In this document: piece by piece, positions 9,670 to 18,520 of the stretch
Position numbering within the stretch: the stretch's first letter is position 1
Layout of the letters: each line of letters begins with the position of its first letter
Assembly: GCF_017743935.1 (NCBI RefSeq)
Contig: NZ_JAGHRE010000003.1
Span: 310,001 to 374,000, forward strand
Source: Tropicibacter sp. R16_0
GTDB taxonomy: Bacteria; Pseudomonadota; Alphaproteobacteria; Rhodobacterales; Rhodobacteraceae
Direction of reading: 5' to 3'
Length of the DNA: 64,000 bases
Translations under genes and position numbers: made by a program
The notes under the pieces: generated by a model
Seen by the model: the letters and a program-made list of their open reading frames with translations, nothing else
What the model was told of the DNA's origin: nothing
Database searches by the model: none

Positions 9670-11322
9670 ATGACATTGAACCTTTCGATGCCCGGTCAGG
9701 ACGATTTGAAGCCGCGGATCACGGTCTTTGGCGTCGGCGGCGCAGGCGGCAACGCAGTCAACAACATGATCGAAAAGGAACTCGACGGGGTCGAGTTCGT
9801 TGTGGCCAACACCGACGCGCAGGCGTTGCAGCAGAACCAGGCGACAAGCCGCGTCCAGCTGGGCGTGAAAGTCACCGAGGGTCTGGGTGCAGGTGCCCGA
9901 GCCAGCGTTGGTGCGGCCGCAGCCGAAGAGAGCATCGAACAGATCGTCGATCACCTGGCGGGCGCGCATATGTGCTTTATCACCGCCGGTATGGGCGGTG
10001 GCACCGGAACCGGCGCAGCCCCGATCATCGCACAAGCCGCGCGTGAGCTGGGTGTGCTGACCGTTGGTGTCGTGACCAAGCCGTTCCAGTTCGAAGGCGC
10101 CAAGCGCATGCGTCAGGCCGAAGACGGCGTCGAGGCGCTGCAAAAGGTTGTCGACACGCTGATCATCATTCCGAACCAGAACCTGTTCCGTCTGGCCAAC
10201 GAAAAGACGACCTTTACCGAGGCGTTCTCGATGGCAGACGACGTTCTGTATCAAGGTGTCAAAGGCGTCACCGACCTGATGGTGCGTCCGGGCCTGATCA
10301 ACCTCGACTTTGCGGACGTTCGTGCCGTGATGGACGAGATGGGCAAGGCGATGATGGGCACCGGCGAGGCCGAGGGCGAAGACCGCGCCATCCAGGCCGC
10401 CGAAAAGGCGATTGCAAACCCGCTGCTGGACGAAATCAGCCTGCGCGGTGCAAAAGGCGTGCTGATCAACATCACCGGCGCGCACGACCTGACCCTGTTC
10501 GAACTGGACGAAGCCGCCAACCGCATCCGCGAAGAGGTGGACCCGGAGGCGAATATCATCGTCGGCTCGACGCTGGACACCGCAATGGAAGGCGGCATGC
10601 GCGTTTCGGTTGTTGCAACCGGTATCGACGCTTCGGATGTTCAGGCGGACATGCCTGTACCGCGTCGTCCGATGGCTGCACCGCTCAAGCAGAAGGTTTC
10701 GGCGGAAGAGCCGGTACCCGCACCCGCCGCAGCTCCGGCCCCGGTTGCCGAAGCTCCGCTGACACTGGACACCCCCGCAGCTGCTCCGGTTGCTGAAGCC
10801 GCTGAAGAGCCGAGCCTCTTCTCGGGCATGGGCGTTGAAGAAGTTGCTGCCCAAGACCTGGGCGAGGACATCTTTGAAGCGGAAGAGCCCGAACTGCTGA
10901 ACGACGATGGTCTGCCGCCCCCGGCATACCAGCCGCAGGTCGCAGCCTTTGAGCCGCGCCACGAAGAGGTGGAAACCGAGGCCGAAGCCTTTGTCGCACC
11001 GCGTGCACCGGCTCCCGGAACTCCGTCGCCCGAGGCGATGCAACGCCTGCAGGCGGCTGCGCAAAAGGCCCCGTCGGCCCCGCAGCAGGGGATGGCACCC
11101 GCAGCAGCCCCGGCTCAGGAAAAGGGTCGTTTCGGCTTCAATCGCCTGATTGACCGGATGACCGGGCACGCCGCAGATACCCCGGCCGAGCGCCCGGCAG
11201 CGCAGGTTCGCCAACAACCCATGATGCGCCAAGCTGACGCTACGGCACCTGCTCCGGTTGAAAACGACCCCGAGCAGGACCGCATCGAAATTCCCGCTTT
11301 CTTGCGCCGTCAGGCCAACTGA
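9670..11322 (+). CDS. ftsZ: Cell division GTPase FtsZ
   Basis: Tubulin-like GTPase that assembles the Z ring. It has 550 aa: the GTPase core (residues about 10-325), a long Ala/Pro/Glu-rich linker (about 325-530) and a C-terminal conserved peptide, '[11 protein letters not shown]', which binds FtsA and other anchors. Nucleotide-binding motifs are '[13 protein letters not shown]', 'ANTDAQAL' and the tubulin signature 'GGGTGTG' at about residues 109-115. The catalytic T7 loop region '[11 protein letters not shown]' is intact. The long linker is typical of Rhodobacterales. A strong terminator follows. Confidence 0.97.
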   Translation: MTLNLSMPGQDDLKPRITVFGVGGAGGNAVNNMIEKELDGVEFVVANTDAQALQQNQATSRVQLGVKVTEGLGAGARASVGAAAAEESIEQIVDHLAGAHMCFITAGMGGGTGTGAAPIIAQAARELGVLTVGVVTKPFQFEGAKRMRQAEDGVEALQKVVDTLIIIPNQNLFRLANEKTTFTEAFSMADDVLYQGVKGVTDLMVRPGLINLDFADVRAVMDEMGKAMMGTGEAEGEDRAIQAAEKAIANPLLDEISLRGAKGVLINITGAHDLTLFELDEAANRIREEVDPEANIIVGSTLDTAMEGGMRVSVVATGIDASDVQADMPVPRRPMAAPLKQKVSAEEPVPAPAAAPAPVAEAPLTLDTPAAAPVAEAAEEPSLFSGMGVEEVAAQDLGEDIFEAEEPELLNDDGLPPPAYQPQVAAFEPRHEEVETEAEAFVAPRAPAPGTPSPEAMQRLQAAAQKAPSAPQQGMAPAAAPAQEKGRFGFNRLIDRMTGHAADTPAERPAAQVRQQPMMRQADATAPAPVENDPEQDRIEIPAFLRRQAN

Positions 11323-11341
11323 TAGCGGTCACAAAAATGGT

Positions 11342-11377
11342 AAAAGGGGCCACCTTCGGGTGGCCTTTTTCTTTTTA
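11342..11377 (+). terminator. Rho-independent terminator after ftsZ
   Basis: The 7-bp stem GGCCACC/GGTGGCC (11348-11354 and 11359-11365) with a TTCG tetraloop is followed directly by TTTTTCTTTTT. An A-run precedes the stem, so weak termination on the other strand is also possible. It separates ftsZ from lpxC. Confidence 0.9.
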
Positions 11378-11524
11378 AATTCAGCCGATTAAAGGTTAAT
11401 GAGCAGGGTTTCGCCTATCTGTTACATTGATGTTTCATTCGGTTACAAAGATTGAGTTGAGCCAAAGGCCTGCCTCGCTTACCTCAGGTTCAACACAGCG
11501 CATGGGGACGCTGGACACTGCTCT

Positions 11525-12457
11525 ATGAGGCACAGCTTGCAAAATACGCTCAAAACCTCGGTAACCTTCAAAGGTGTTGGCCTGCATGGCGGCGCACCGG
11601 TGAAAATGGTTCTGAAGCCCGCGGCAGCAGGGCATGGTATCTGGTTCAAGCGGACCGATATCCAGGTGGGCGATGCAATGGTTCCCGCAATCTATGACCT
11701 GGTGGAGCGCACGCCGCTCTGCACCAAGCTGGTGAATGGCGCTGGCGTCACAGTCTCCACAGTCGAACACATCATGGCGGCCCTGGCGGGTTGTGGTATC
11801 CACAATGCGCTCATCGAGATCGATGGCCCCGAGGTTCCGATCATGGACGGCTCGTCGATCGAGTTTGTTCGCGGCATCATGGCCAAAGGCGTGCGCCAGC
11901 AGGCCGCGCCTGTTCTGGCCTACGAAGTGCTCAAGCCGGTCACGGTCGAAAAGGACGGCGCCAAGGCGACGCTGCTGCCCTCCGACTGTCTGGAAATCGA
12001 ATTCCACATTGATTTTGCCGACCCCGCAATCGGTCGTCAGAGCAAGACTCTGGACATGCGCAACGGCACCTTCGCTCGCGAGTTGAGCGACAGCCGCACC
12101 TTCTGCCGTCAGGCCGATGTGGATGCGATGCACGAAAACGGTCTGGCCCTGGGTGGCACATTGGACAACGCTGTTGTCGTGGACGGTGACGAGGTTCTGA
12201 GCCCTGGTGGGTTCCGCCACGCGGACGAGGCCGTGCGCCACAAGATGCTGGACGCGCTTGGCGATCTGTATCTGGCCGGTGGCCCGCTTCTGGGGCGGTA
12301 TGTTGGCGAGCGGGCAGGTCATTCGCTGACCAACACGCTGCTGCGCGAGTTGTTTTCGACACCCGGCGCTGTGCGCCCGGTGTTGTGTGACCCCGAAACG
12401 GCCGAGCGTCTGCCCGGCCAGGGTCTGATCTGGGCCGAAATTCCCCAGGTCGCCTGA
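11525..12457 (+). CDS. lpxC: UDP-3-O-acyl-N-acetylglucosamine deacetylase LpxC
   Basis: Zn-dependent deacetylase that catalyses the committed step of lipid A synthesis in the cytoplasm. It is 310 aa. Zn-ligand blocks are 'STVEHIMAALAG' (near residue 78) and 'RHADEAVRHKMLDALGD' (near 233-249, with the HKxLD ligands). 'PIMDGSS' (near 110) and the C-terminal 'RAGHSLTN' catalytic histidine block are present. The start was chosen at 11525, where the 'LQNTLKTSVTFKGVGLHGG' strand begins as in the family. A terminator-like hairpin follows at 12459. Confidence 0.97.
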   Translation: MRHSLQNTLKTSVTFKGVGLHGGAPVKMVLKPAAAGHGIWFKRTDIQVGDAMVPAIYDLVERTPLCTKLVNGAGVTVSTVEHIMAALAGCGIHNALIEIDGPEVPIMDGSSIEFVRGIMAKGVRQQAAPVLAYEVLKPVTVEKDGAKATLLPSDCLEIEFHIDFADPAIGRQSKTLDMRNGTFARELSDSRTFCRQADVDAMHENGLALGGTLDNAVVVDGDEVLSPGGFRHADEAVRHKMLDALGDLYLAGGPLLGRYVGERAGHSLTNTLLRELFSTPGAVRPVLCDPETAERLPGQGLIWAEIPQVA

Positions 12458-12458
12458 A

Positions 12459-12499
12459 CCGCTGATCCAGTTTTGATCACGGATCGCGGCTCTTTTTCT
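12459..12499 (+). terminator. Probable terminator after lpxC
   Basis: The arms CCGCTGATCC (12459-12468) and GGATCGCGG (12481-12489) pair over 9 bp with one bulged T. The stem is followed by CTCTTTTTCTC. Its strength is moderate because the loop is 12 bases. Confidence 0.5.
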
Positions 12500-12596
12500 C
12501 AACAGGTCGTTAAGGCGTTTTGCAGCGGAAATTAATGTGCTAGACCGAAGCTCAGTCGGGGGAACCGACACGGCAAGACGACAAGGATGAGCGAGT

Positions 12597-13448
12597 ATGA
12601 TCGGCGGCAAGGTGGGGGCCAGGGTTGTTGGTGCACTTATTCTGACGGCTTTTTTGGCCGCTTGTAGCGGTGGGTTGCGAAACTCAGCAGATCGAACCCA
12701 GGACCTGGACGGGTTTTCGCCCGAGCAGATTTTTGAACGGGGCGAGTTCGAACTTGCACAGTCGCGGACCGATGACGCGGCATGGTATTTTTCTGAAATC
12801 GAGCGGCTCTATCCCTATTCGAACTGGGCCAAACGCGCGCTGATCATGCAGGCCTTTGCCTATCACACGGGCAAGGACTATCCCGAAAGCCGCGCAGCTG
12901 CGCAGCGCTACATCGACTTTTACCCGGCGGACGAGGATGCGGCCTATGCCCAGTATCTTCTGGCGCTCAGCTACTATGATCAGATCGACGAAGTGGGACG
13001 TGACCAGGGCCTGACTTTCCAGGCACTTCAGGCGTTGCGCACCGTGATCGAGGTCTACCCGGACAGCGAGTATGCAACCTCGGCGATTTTGAAGTTCGAC
13101 CTGGCTTTCGACCATTTGGCGGCCAAGGAGATGGAGATCGGACGCTATTACCTGCGTCGGGATCATTACACCGCTGCCATCAACCGGTTCCGTGTTGTGG
13201 TCGAGGATTTCCAGACCACGTCGCACACCGCCGAAGCGCTGCACCGCCTGGTCGAGGCATATCTCTCGCTTGGCCTGGTGAACGAGGCGCAGACCGCAGG
13301 GGCCATCCTAGGTTACAACTATCAGTCGTCCGAATGGTACGAAAGCAGCTACAAGCTGTTGACGGCTGCGGGTCTCAAACTCAAGGATCGCGGCAACAAC
13401 TGGCTGAGCCAGATCTATCGCCAATCCGTCAAGGGCGAGTGGCTGTAA
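12597..13448 (+). CDS. bamD: Outer membrane assembly lipoprotein BamD
   Basis: Lipoprotein subunit of the BAM complex, which folds beta-barrel proteins into the outer membrane. It has 283 aa. The signal peptide ends in the lipobox 'FLAACSG' (Cys near residue 22). The mature part consists of TPR-like helices (for example 'AWYFSEIERLYPYSNWAKRA' near 61-80, and 'YPESRAAAQRYIDFYP' and 'DQGLTFQALQALRTVIEVYP'), as expected for the five-TPR BamD fold. In Rhodobacterales bamD commonly sits between lpxC and recN, as here. Confidence 0.95.
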   Translation: MIGGKVGARVVGALILTAFLAACSGGLRNSADRTQDLDGFSPEQIFERGEFELAQSRTDDAAWYFSEIERLYPYSNWAKRALIMQAFAYHTGKDYPESRAAAQRYIDFYPADEDAAYAQYLLALSYYDQIDEVGRDQGLTFQALQALRTVIEVYPDSEYATSAILKFDLAFDHLAAKEMEIGRYYLRRDHYTAAINRFRVVVEDFQTTSHTAEALHRLVEAYLSLGLVNEAQTAGAILGYNYQSSEWYESSYKLLTAAGLKLKDRGNNWLSQIYRQSVKGEWL

Positions 13449-13472
13449 AGCCCGGGCAAACGGGATCCGACC

Positions 13473-15122
13473 ATGCTGCGCGCGCTTGATATCCGTGACA
13501 TGCTGATCATCGACCGGCTGGAGCTTATGTTCCAGCCGGGTTTGAATGTGCTGACCGGTGAGACCGGGGCGGGCAAATCGATCTTGCTGGATTCGCTGGG
13601 GTTTGTTCTGGGCTGGCGGGGGCGGGCCGAGCTGGTGCGCCAAGGTGCAGAGCAGGGCGAGGTTGTCGCCGAGTTCGATCTGCCCGAGGGGCATCCCGCC
13701 CATGACATTCTTGCCGAGGCAGGTCTGCCGGGCGGCGAAGAGTTGATTCTGCGCCGGGTGAACCGTGCCGATGGTCGAAAGACCGCCTGGGTCAACGACC
13801 GCCGCTGTTCGGGCGATGTGCTGCGCTCCCTCTCCGAAACCTTGATCGAGTTGCACGGGCAGCACGACGACCGTGGTTTGCTGAACCCACGTGGGCACCG
13901 GGCGATGCTGGATGCCTTTGCGCGGCTGGATGGGATGTTGGCGGATACGCGTGCTGCCTGGGGGCAGGTGGCCAAGGCACGCAAGACGGTCGAGGCCACC
14001 CAGGCCGCTTTGGACGCGGTGCGCGCCGAAGAAGAGTTTTTGCGTCATGCCGTGGCCGAATTGGACCAGCTGGACCCGATGCCGGGCGAAGACGCCGAGC
14101 TGGACGCGCGCCGCCGCCTGATGCAAGGCGCCGAAAAGATCCGTGACGATGTCGCCCGCGCCTTTGCCCTGCTGAGTGGCGAAGGGGCCGAGGGCGCCAT
14201 AGGCGATGCGATGCGTTGGCTCGAAGGGGTCACGGCCGACGCCGGAGGCCAGTTGGAAGAGCCGATTGCGGCCCTGGGGCGGGCGATGCTTGAACTGGGA
14301 GAGGCGCAGAACGGGGTGGAACGCTGCCTGAACGCGCTGGAGTTCAATCCGGCCGAGTTGGAAGCCGCCGAGGAACGTCTGTTTGCGATCCGGGCTTTGG
14401 CGCGCAAGCACGATGTCCTGCCCGACGAACTGGGCGACTATGCCGACACTTTGCGCGGAAAGCTGGCTGCGCTGGACGCAGGCGATGCGGACCTTGAGCA
14501 GCAACAGGCGGATCTGGCGACAGCGCAAGCAGCCTATGACGCGGCGGCTACGGCCCTGTCCATGGCCCGGTCCGAGGCGGCAGGGCGTTTGGATGCAGCC
14601 GTGATGGGGGAACTGGCGCCGCTCAAGATGGAGCGCGCAGTTTTCGAGACCAAGCTGACCGAGGGTGAGGCGGGGCCAGAGGGCCGCGATATGGTCGCCT
14701 TTACCGTGGCAACAAACCCGGGCGCGCCCGCCGGTCCGCTCAACAAGATCGCTTCTGGTGGCGAGCTCAGCCGGTTTCTTTTAGCGCTGAAAGTGTGTCT
14801 GACTGGCGACGACAGTGCCCGCACGATGATCTTTGACGAGATCGACCGAGGCGTTGGTGGAGCAACGGCAGATGCAGTCGGGCGGCGTCTGGCGGCGCTT
14901 GCGAGCGGCGGCCAGGTGCTGGTGGTGACCCACTCGCCGCAGGTTGCAGCACAAGGTCAACATCACTGGCGGGTGCAGAAACAGGTCGAGGATAATACGA
15001 CCTTGTCGACAGTGGTGCCGCTGTCAGCAGACGACCGTGTGGACGAGATTGCCCGCATGGTTGCTGGCGACACCATCACCGATGAAGCGCGCGCCGCGGC
15101 AAAGGCCCTTCTTACGTCCTGA
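13473..15122 (+). CDS. recN: DNA repair ATPase RecN
   Basis: SMC-like ATPase in recombinational repair of double-strand breaks. It has 549 aa. The N-terminal head has Walker A 'GETGAGKSILLD' (near residues 29-40) and the Q-loop region 'IELHGQHDDRGLL'. A central coiled-coil region spans about 150-370 with high Ala/Glu/Gln. The C-terminal head has the ABC signature 'IASGGELSRFLLALK' (near 426) and Walker B 'TMIFDEIDRGVGG'. It follows bamD by 24 bases. All ATPase motifs are intact. Confidence 0.96.
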   Translation: MLRALDIRDMLIIDRLELMFQPGLNVLTGETGAGKSILLDSLGFVLGWRGRAELVRQGAEQGEVVAEFDLPEGHPAHDILAEAGLPGGEELILRRVNRADGRKTAWVNDRRCSGDVLRSLSETLIELHGQHDDRGLLNPRGHRAMLDAFARLDGMLADTRAAWGQVAKARKTVEATQAALDAVRAEEEFLRHAVAELDQLDPMPGEDAELDARRRLMQGAEKIRDDVARAFALLSGEGAEGAIGDAMRWLEGVTADAGGQLEEPIAALGRAMLELGEAQNGVERCLNALEFNPAELEAAEERLFAIRALARKHDVLPDELGDYADTLRGKLAALDAGDADLEQQQADLATAQAAYDAAATALSMARSEAAGRLDAAVMGELAPLKMERAVFETKLTEGEAGPEGRDMVAFTVATNPGAPAGPLNKIASGGELSRFLLALKVCLTGDDSARTMIFDEIDRGVGGATADAVGRRLAALASGGQVLVVTHSPQVAAQGQHHWRVQKQVEDNTTLSTVVPLSADDRVDEIARMVAGDTITDEARAAAKALLTS

Positions 15123-15492
15123 AACGTCCAGCACTGGGGCGGGGGCACTCCCGCGCCCGGGCGGTCCTGACTGCGTCAGCACCGCCAACGGCTTTGGGCC
15201 GGGCGCCGGGCAAAGCCCGGCGCGGTCTCTCTTGACGCATCTGGTTCGCCCCAACTCACAACCGCCGAACGCAGCGAGGCCCGGCCCAACGGGAGGCTGT
15301 GCATCTTTGATGCATATCCCGACGGGCGGGAGTGCCCCCGCCAACCAGCGCAACGCAGCAACCCGCAAATTTGGGGATTGCGTGCATCATCGCAAAAATA
15401 TGACGCCTTTCCCGCGACTTCCTGCGGGAATGCGCCTTTTCTGTTTACCTTGAGTGTCCTACACAGGGGTAACTGACGACCCGAGGTCACGC
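15123..15492. other. 370-base non-coding gap holding a repeat copy
   Basis: No gene is supported between recN and the ClC channel gene. Most of the gap is the palindrome-ended repeat at 15138-15342. The last 150 bases are ordinary sequence, with a ribosome site (CCGAGGTC) before the ATG at 15493. Confidence 0.6.
15138..15342 (-). repeat. Palindrome-ended dispersed repeat, copy A
   Basis: A 205-bp element with perfect 17-bp terminal inverted repeats (15138-15154 and 15326-15342). Read on the minus strand it matches copy C at 45560-45694 nearly end to end, apart from about 66 extra bases at roughly 15203-15268. The extra block contains a 9-bp hairpin (15203-15211 with 15215-15223). A second internal hairpin, TGCATC-TTT-GATGCA (15300-15314), occupies the variable slot. 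It encodes no protein I can support. Copies A and C share the left-half core CCTCCCGTTGGGCCGGGCC, also found in copy B. Confidence 0.8.
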
Positions 15493-17178
15493 ATGACCCC
15501 ATCTACCCGCGCGCTTCTGCGACAGCAGATCACCCAGGCAATGGCTGCCGTCAAAGACGGCTGGCGCGTGATGCGTCATCGCGGCCCCAGCCAGATCCAG
15601 TTCTGGTTCATCGCCCTTGCCATCGGAGTTGTCGCAGGGTTTGCAGCCCTGTTCTTTCGCAAAGGGATCAACGCCCTTCAAGCAGCGCTATATGGCACCG
15701 AGGATGTGCAATTCCTGCACAGCTTTGCCGAGCAACTTCCGTGGTACTGGGTGCTTCTGATCCCTATCGCGGGCGGGCTGATCGTGGGGATCATCCTGCA
15801 CAACTTCACCGAGGACGGTCGCGTGCGCTCGGTCGCGGACGTGATCGAGGGTGCGGCGATGACCGATGGCCGGGTCGAAACCAAGGCCGGGATCGCCTCG
15901 ATGTTTGCCTCGCTCATCACGCTCAGTTCGGGCGGCTCGACAGGCCGCGAGGGGCCAGTGGTGCATATGGCAGGGGTCGTGTCGACCTGGGTCAGCGACC
16001 GGATCAATGCCGACGGGATCACCGGGCGAGACTTGCTGGGGTGCGCCGTGGCCGCCGCCGTCTCGGCCAGCTTCAACGCACCGATTGCCGGGGCGCTTTT
16101 TGCGCTCGAGGTCGTGTTGCGACACTTTGCGGTCCACGCCTTTGCGCCGATCGTGATTGCCTCGGTTGCCGGTACGGTGATCAACCGATTGGAGTTTGGG
16201 GACGTCACCGAATTTGTCCTAAACACGCCCGGATCGCTTCAATTCTACGTCGAGTTGCCCGCATTCCTGCTGCTGGGGCTCTTGTGTGGTGTGATTGCCG
16301 TTGTGTTGATGCGGTCGATCTTTCTGGCCGAGGATCTGGCCAATCACCTGCAAGAGAAATTCACCATCCCGCGTTGGATTCGCCCCGCGATCTCGGGGGC
16401 GATGTTGGGCGGGCTGGCCATCTGGTTCCCGCATATCATCGGCGTGGGGTATGAGACGACGACCCTTGCGTTGAGCGGTGATCTGCTGCTGCACAATGCG
16501 ATCATCTTTGCCGTCCTCAAGACCATAGCCGTGGCCATCACCTTTGGCGGACGCATGGGCGGAGGGGTGTTTTCCCCCTCGTTGATGATCGGCGCCCTGT
16601 CTGGACTGGCCTTTGGCCTGATCGCCACGGGTCTGCTGCCAGATGTGTCGGGAACCCATACCCTCTATGCTTTTGCCGGAATGGGCGCAGTGGCCGCCGC
16701 CGTTTTGGGCGCCCCGATCTCAACCACACTCATCGTGTTCGAACTGACCGGGGATTGGCAGATCGGGATCGCGGTGATGGTCTCGGTCTCGATGTCCACG
16801 GCCCTTGCGTCACGCCTGGTGGATCGCTCGTTCTTCCTGACGCAGCTGGAGCGCCGCAACATCCACCTGGCCGCCGGGCCACAGGCGTATCTGCTGGCGA
16901 TGATGCGATGTTCGACCGTGATGCGGGCGCTGGATGATCCGCGTTGTGCGGATGTGGATGCCTGCGAGCAACTGATCGGTGAGGGGCTTTGTGTCGAAGC
17001 CACCGCCACGCTTGAGGCCGCGATGCCGTATTTCGACCGGGCAGATGTGCCGTTTGTGCCGGTTGTCGTGCACAAGGAAAACATGCCACCCAAACTCGTT
17101 GGTGCGTTGTTCCACATAGACGCGCTCAAGGCGTATAACCGGGCTCTGGCGGCTACAGCGGCAGAAGAGCATTCGTGA
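15493..17178 (+). CDS. ClC-family chloride channel/transporter
   Basis: A 561-aa integral membrane protein of the ClC family (chloride/proton antiport or anion channel). The ATG at 15493 follows CCGAGGTC and is preferred over a GTG at 15454 that would add 13 residues. The gating-glutamate block 'GSTGREGPVVHMAG' (near residue 155) and 'GGRMGGGVFSPSLMIG' (near 350-365) are present. The first anion-site block usually written GSGIP is not recognisable; the corresponding stretch reads 'GRVRSVADVIEG'. About 110 residues after the last membrane helix resemble one degenerate CBS module. The substrate is not determinable here. Confidence 0.88.
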   Translation: MTPSTRALLRQQITQAMAAVKDGWRVMRHRGPSQIQFWFIALAIGVVAGFAALFFRKGINALQAALYGTEDVQFLHSFAEQLPWYWVLLIPIAGGLIVGIILHNFTEDGRVRSVADVIEGAAMTDGRVETKAGIASMFASLITLSSGGSTGREGPVVHMAGVVSTWVSDRINADGITGRDLLGCAVAAAVSASFNAPIAGALFALEVVLRHFAVHAFAPIVIASVAGTVINRLEFGDVTEFVLNTPGSLQFYVELPAFLLLGLLCGVIAVVLMRSIFLAEDLANHLQEKFTIPRWIRPAISGAMLGGLAIWFPHIIGVGYETTTLALSGDLLLHNAIIFAVLKTIAVAITFGGRMGGGVFSPSLMIGALSGLAFGLIATGLLPDVSGTHTLYAFAGMGAVAAAVLGAPISTTLIVFELTGDWQIGIAVMVSVSMSTALASRLVDRSFFLTQLERRNIHLAAGPQAYLLAMMRCSTVMRALDDPRCADVDACEQLIGEGLCVEATATLEAAMPYFDRADVPFVPVVVHKENMPPKLVGALFHIDALKAYNRALAATAAEEHS

Positions 17179-17426
17179 CGGGACAACCAATGGGGCAAAT
17201 GGCCTGTTTTGGCGACAATCGCCGGGTGGCCCTTACCCCCCAAAGGCTAACGCCACGCGGGTGCCTACCCGCACCAATCCGCAAAGAAGTGCCCAATTTC
17301 TGACCACTCGCACCCGTGGTGCAGCAAGAACAGGCGAAATCTTGCCGAGGGGTAAAGCAAGCCACTTTTCACAAACGATCATATCGCCGTAGAACCTCGG
17401 GAACGTTCAAATGGGGGGGACGTGTC

Positions 17427-17987
17427 TTGCAGGACAACGCCAACACTACAGATGCGATCAAACCACGCCGGTTCGGAGCTGTCCGGGTCGCAGTTGCTTT
17501 GGGGGTATTCGGCCTTCTTGCGGCCTGCGCCAAAGGCCCGACCTACCTGACCCTTGATCCGGAACGTCAGTCGATGGCGCTCTTGGAGGTTGAGCAAAAG
17601 CAGGCGAGGGGCCAACGGGTGTGGTGCGTGCCCTACGCACGTAGCCTCAGCGGTATCGAAATTCGCGGCAACGCCAAGGACTGGTGGGGCAAGGCCCGCA
17701 ACACCTATGAGCGCGGTTCTGAACCGCTTGTCGGCTCGGTGATGTCGTTTCGGTCGACCCGCGGGATGCCCCTGGGTCATGTGGCGGTTGTGGCCGGTGT
17801 TGTCAGCGACCGCGAGATCATCGTCAATCACGCCAATTGGAACCGCAATCAGGTGTCGCTGAAAATGGGTGTCAAAGACGTTTCGAAAAACAACGACTGG
17901 ACGCTGGTCCGTGTCGAAAGCCAGCCTGGTCGGTATGGCAAGTTCTATCCAGTGAACGGGTTCATCTATCCGAACGTTGACGGATAG
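17427..17987 (+). CDS. CHAP-domain lipoprotein, putative cell-wall amidase/endopeptidase
   Basis: A 186-aa protein starting at TTG 17427 behind a strong purine run (GGGGGGGA). An upstream GTG at 17316 is open, but that stretch has no signal-like character. A hydrophobic helix ends in the lipobox 'FGLLAACAKG', so the protein is probably a lipoprotein. The rest fits a CHAP (NlpC/P60-like) domain: the nucleophile segment 'VWCVPYARSLSGI', then 'GHVAVVAGV' with the catalytic histidine, and 'NHANWNR'. CHAP enzymes cut peptidoglycan peptides or amides. The 248-base gap before it holds only a small hairpin (GCGGGT/ACCCGC, 17257-17272). Confidence 0.78.
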   Translation: MQDNANTTDAIKPRRFGAVRVAVALGVFGLLAACAKGPTYLTLDPERQSMALLEVEQKQARGQRVWCVPYARSLSGIEIRGNAKDWWGKARNTYERGSEPLVGSVMSFRSTRGMPLGHVAVVAGVVSDREIIVNHANWNRNQVSLKMGVKDVSKNNDWTLVRVESQPGRYGKFYPVNGFIYPNVDG

Positions 17988-18033
17988 GCTCAACTGATGA
18001 TCGCCCCGTGGCAGGCCGTCGGGGATAAATTGC

Positions 18034-18067
18034 AAACGGGCGCGTCATCCTTGTGACGCGCCCGTTT
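18034..18067. terminator. Bidirectional terminator between the CHAP and DUF427 genes
   Basis: The 14-bp perfect stem AAACGGGCGCGTCA / TGACGCGCCCGTTT (18034-18047 and 18054-18067) has a 6-base loop. It is followed by a T-rich tail on the plus strand and preceded by A's that serve the minus strand. It lies between convergent genes. Confidence 0.9.
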
Positions 18068-18095
18068 GTTGTTCAATACAGTTTGAGGTCTGCTC

Positions 18096-18440
18096 TTACA
18101 GCTGCTCGACGGTCACGCCATCGCGCAGGTGAAACGCCAGATAGTCCTTGATCTCGGCCACGGCTTCGATCGGAGCCTCGTACGACCAAGCGACGTCTTT
18201 GGTGACGGACGAGCGGTTGACGATCGAGTAATAGGTGGCATCGCCTTTGTGGGGGCAATGAGTGGTCTTTTCTGAAGCGTCGAGGAACGCCATGGCGATG
18301 TCCTTGCGGGGGAAGTAGATCACCGGATCCATGTCACCTTCGCTCAGTTCCAGCACCTCGCTGCTTTCGCCAAGGATGGCCCCACCGGAACGTACGCTCC
18401 ATTTGCCGCCCGGTTTTCGGATCTTGATGTGATCTGTCAT
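18096..18440 (-). CDS. DUF427 family protein
   Basis: A 114-aa cytoplasmic protein matching the DUF427 beta-barrel family. 'VIYFPRKDIAMAFL' and 'THCPHKGDATYYSI' (near residues 61-75) followed by 'AWSYEAP' are the family hallmarks. The biochemical role of the family is not settled. The gene ends just after the shared terminator and lies about 80 bases downstream of the aminopeptidase P gene on the same strand, so the two could be co-transcribed. Confidence 0.85.
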   Translation of the reverse strand: MTDHIKIRKPGGKWSVRSGGAILGESSEVLELSEGDMDPVIYFPRKDIAMAFLDASEKTTHCPHKGDATYYSIVNRSSVTKDVAWSYEAPIEAVAEIKDYLAFHLRDGVTVEQL

Positions 18441-18520
18441 GTTGTCTCCTTCCCCATCGTCTTAGTGGTGGGCGGACTTGTCGCCCGCCCGTGTAACAGC
18501 CTTGTGTCAGACCTCTTGTG

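Noticed and set aside
15454-15492. GTG start for the ClC gene 13 codons upstream
   Set aside because: The ATG at 15493 has a better ribosome site and the extra residues do not look like the family N-terminus.
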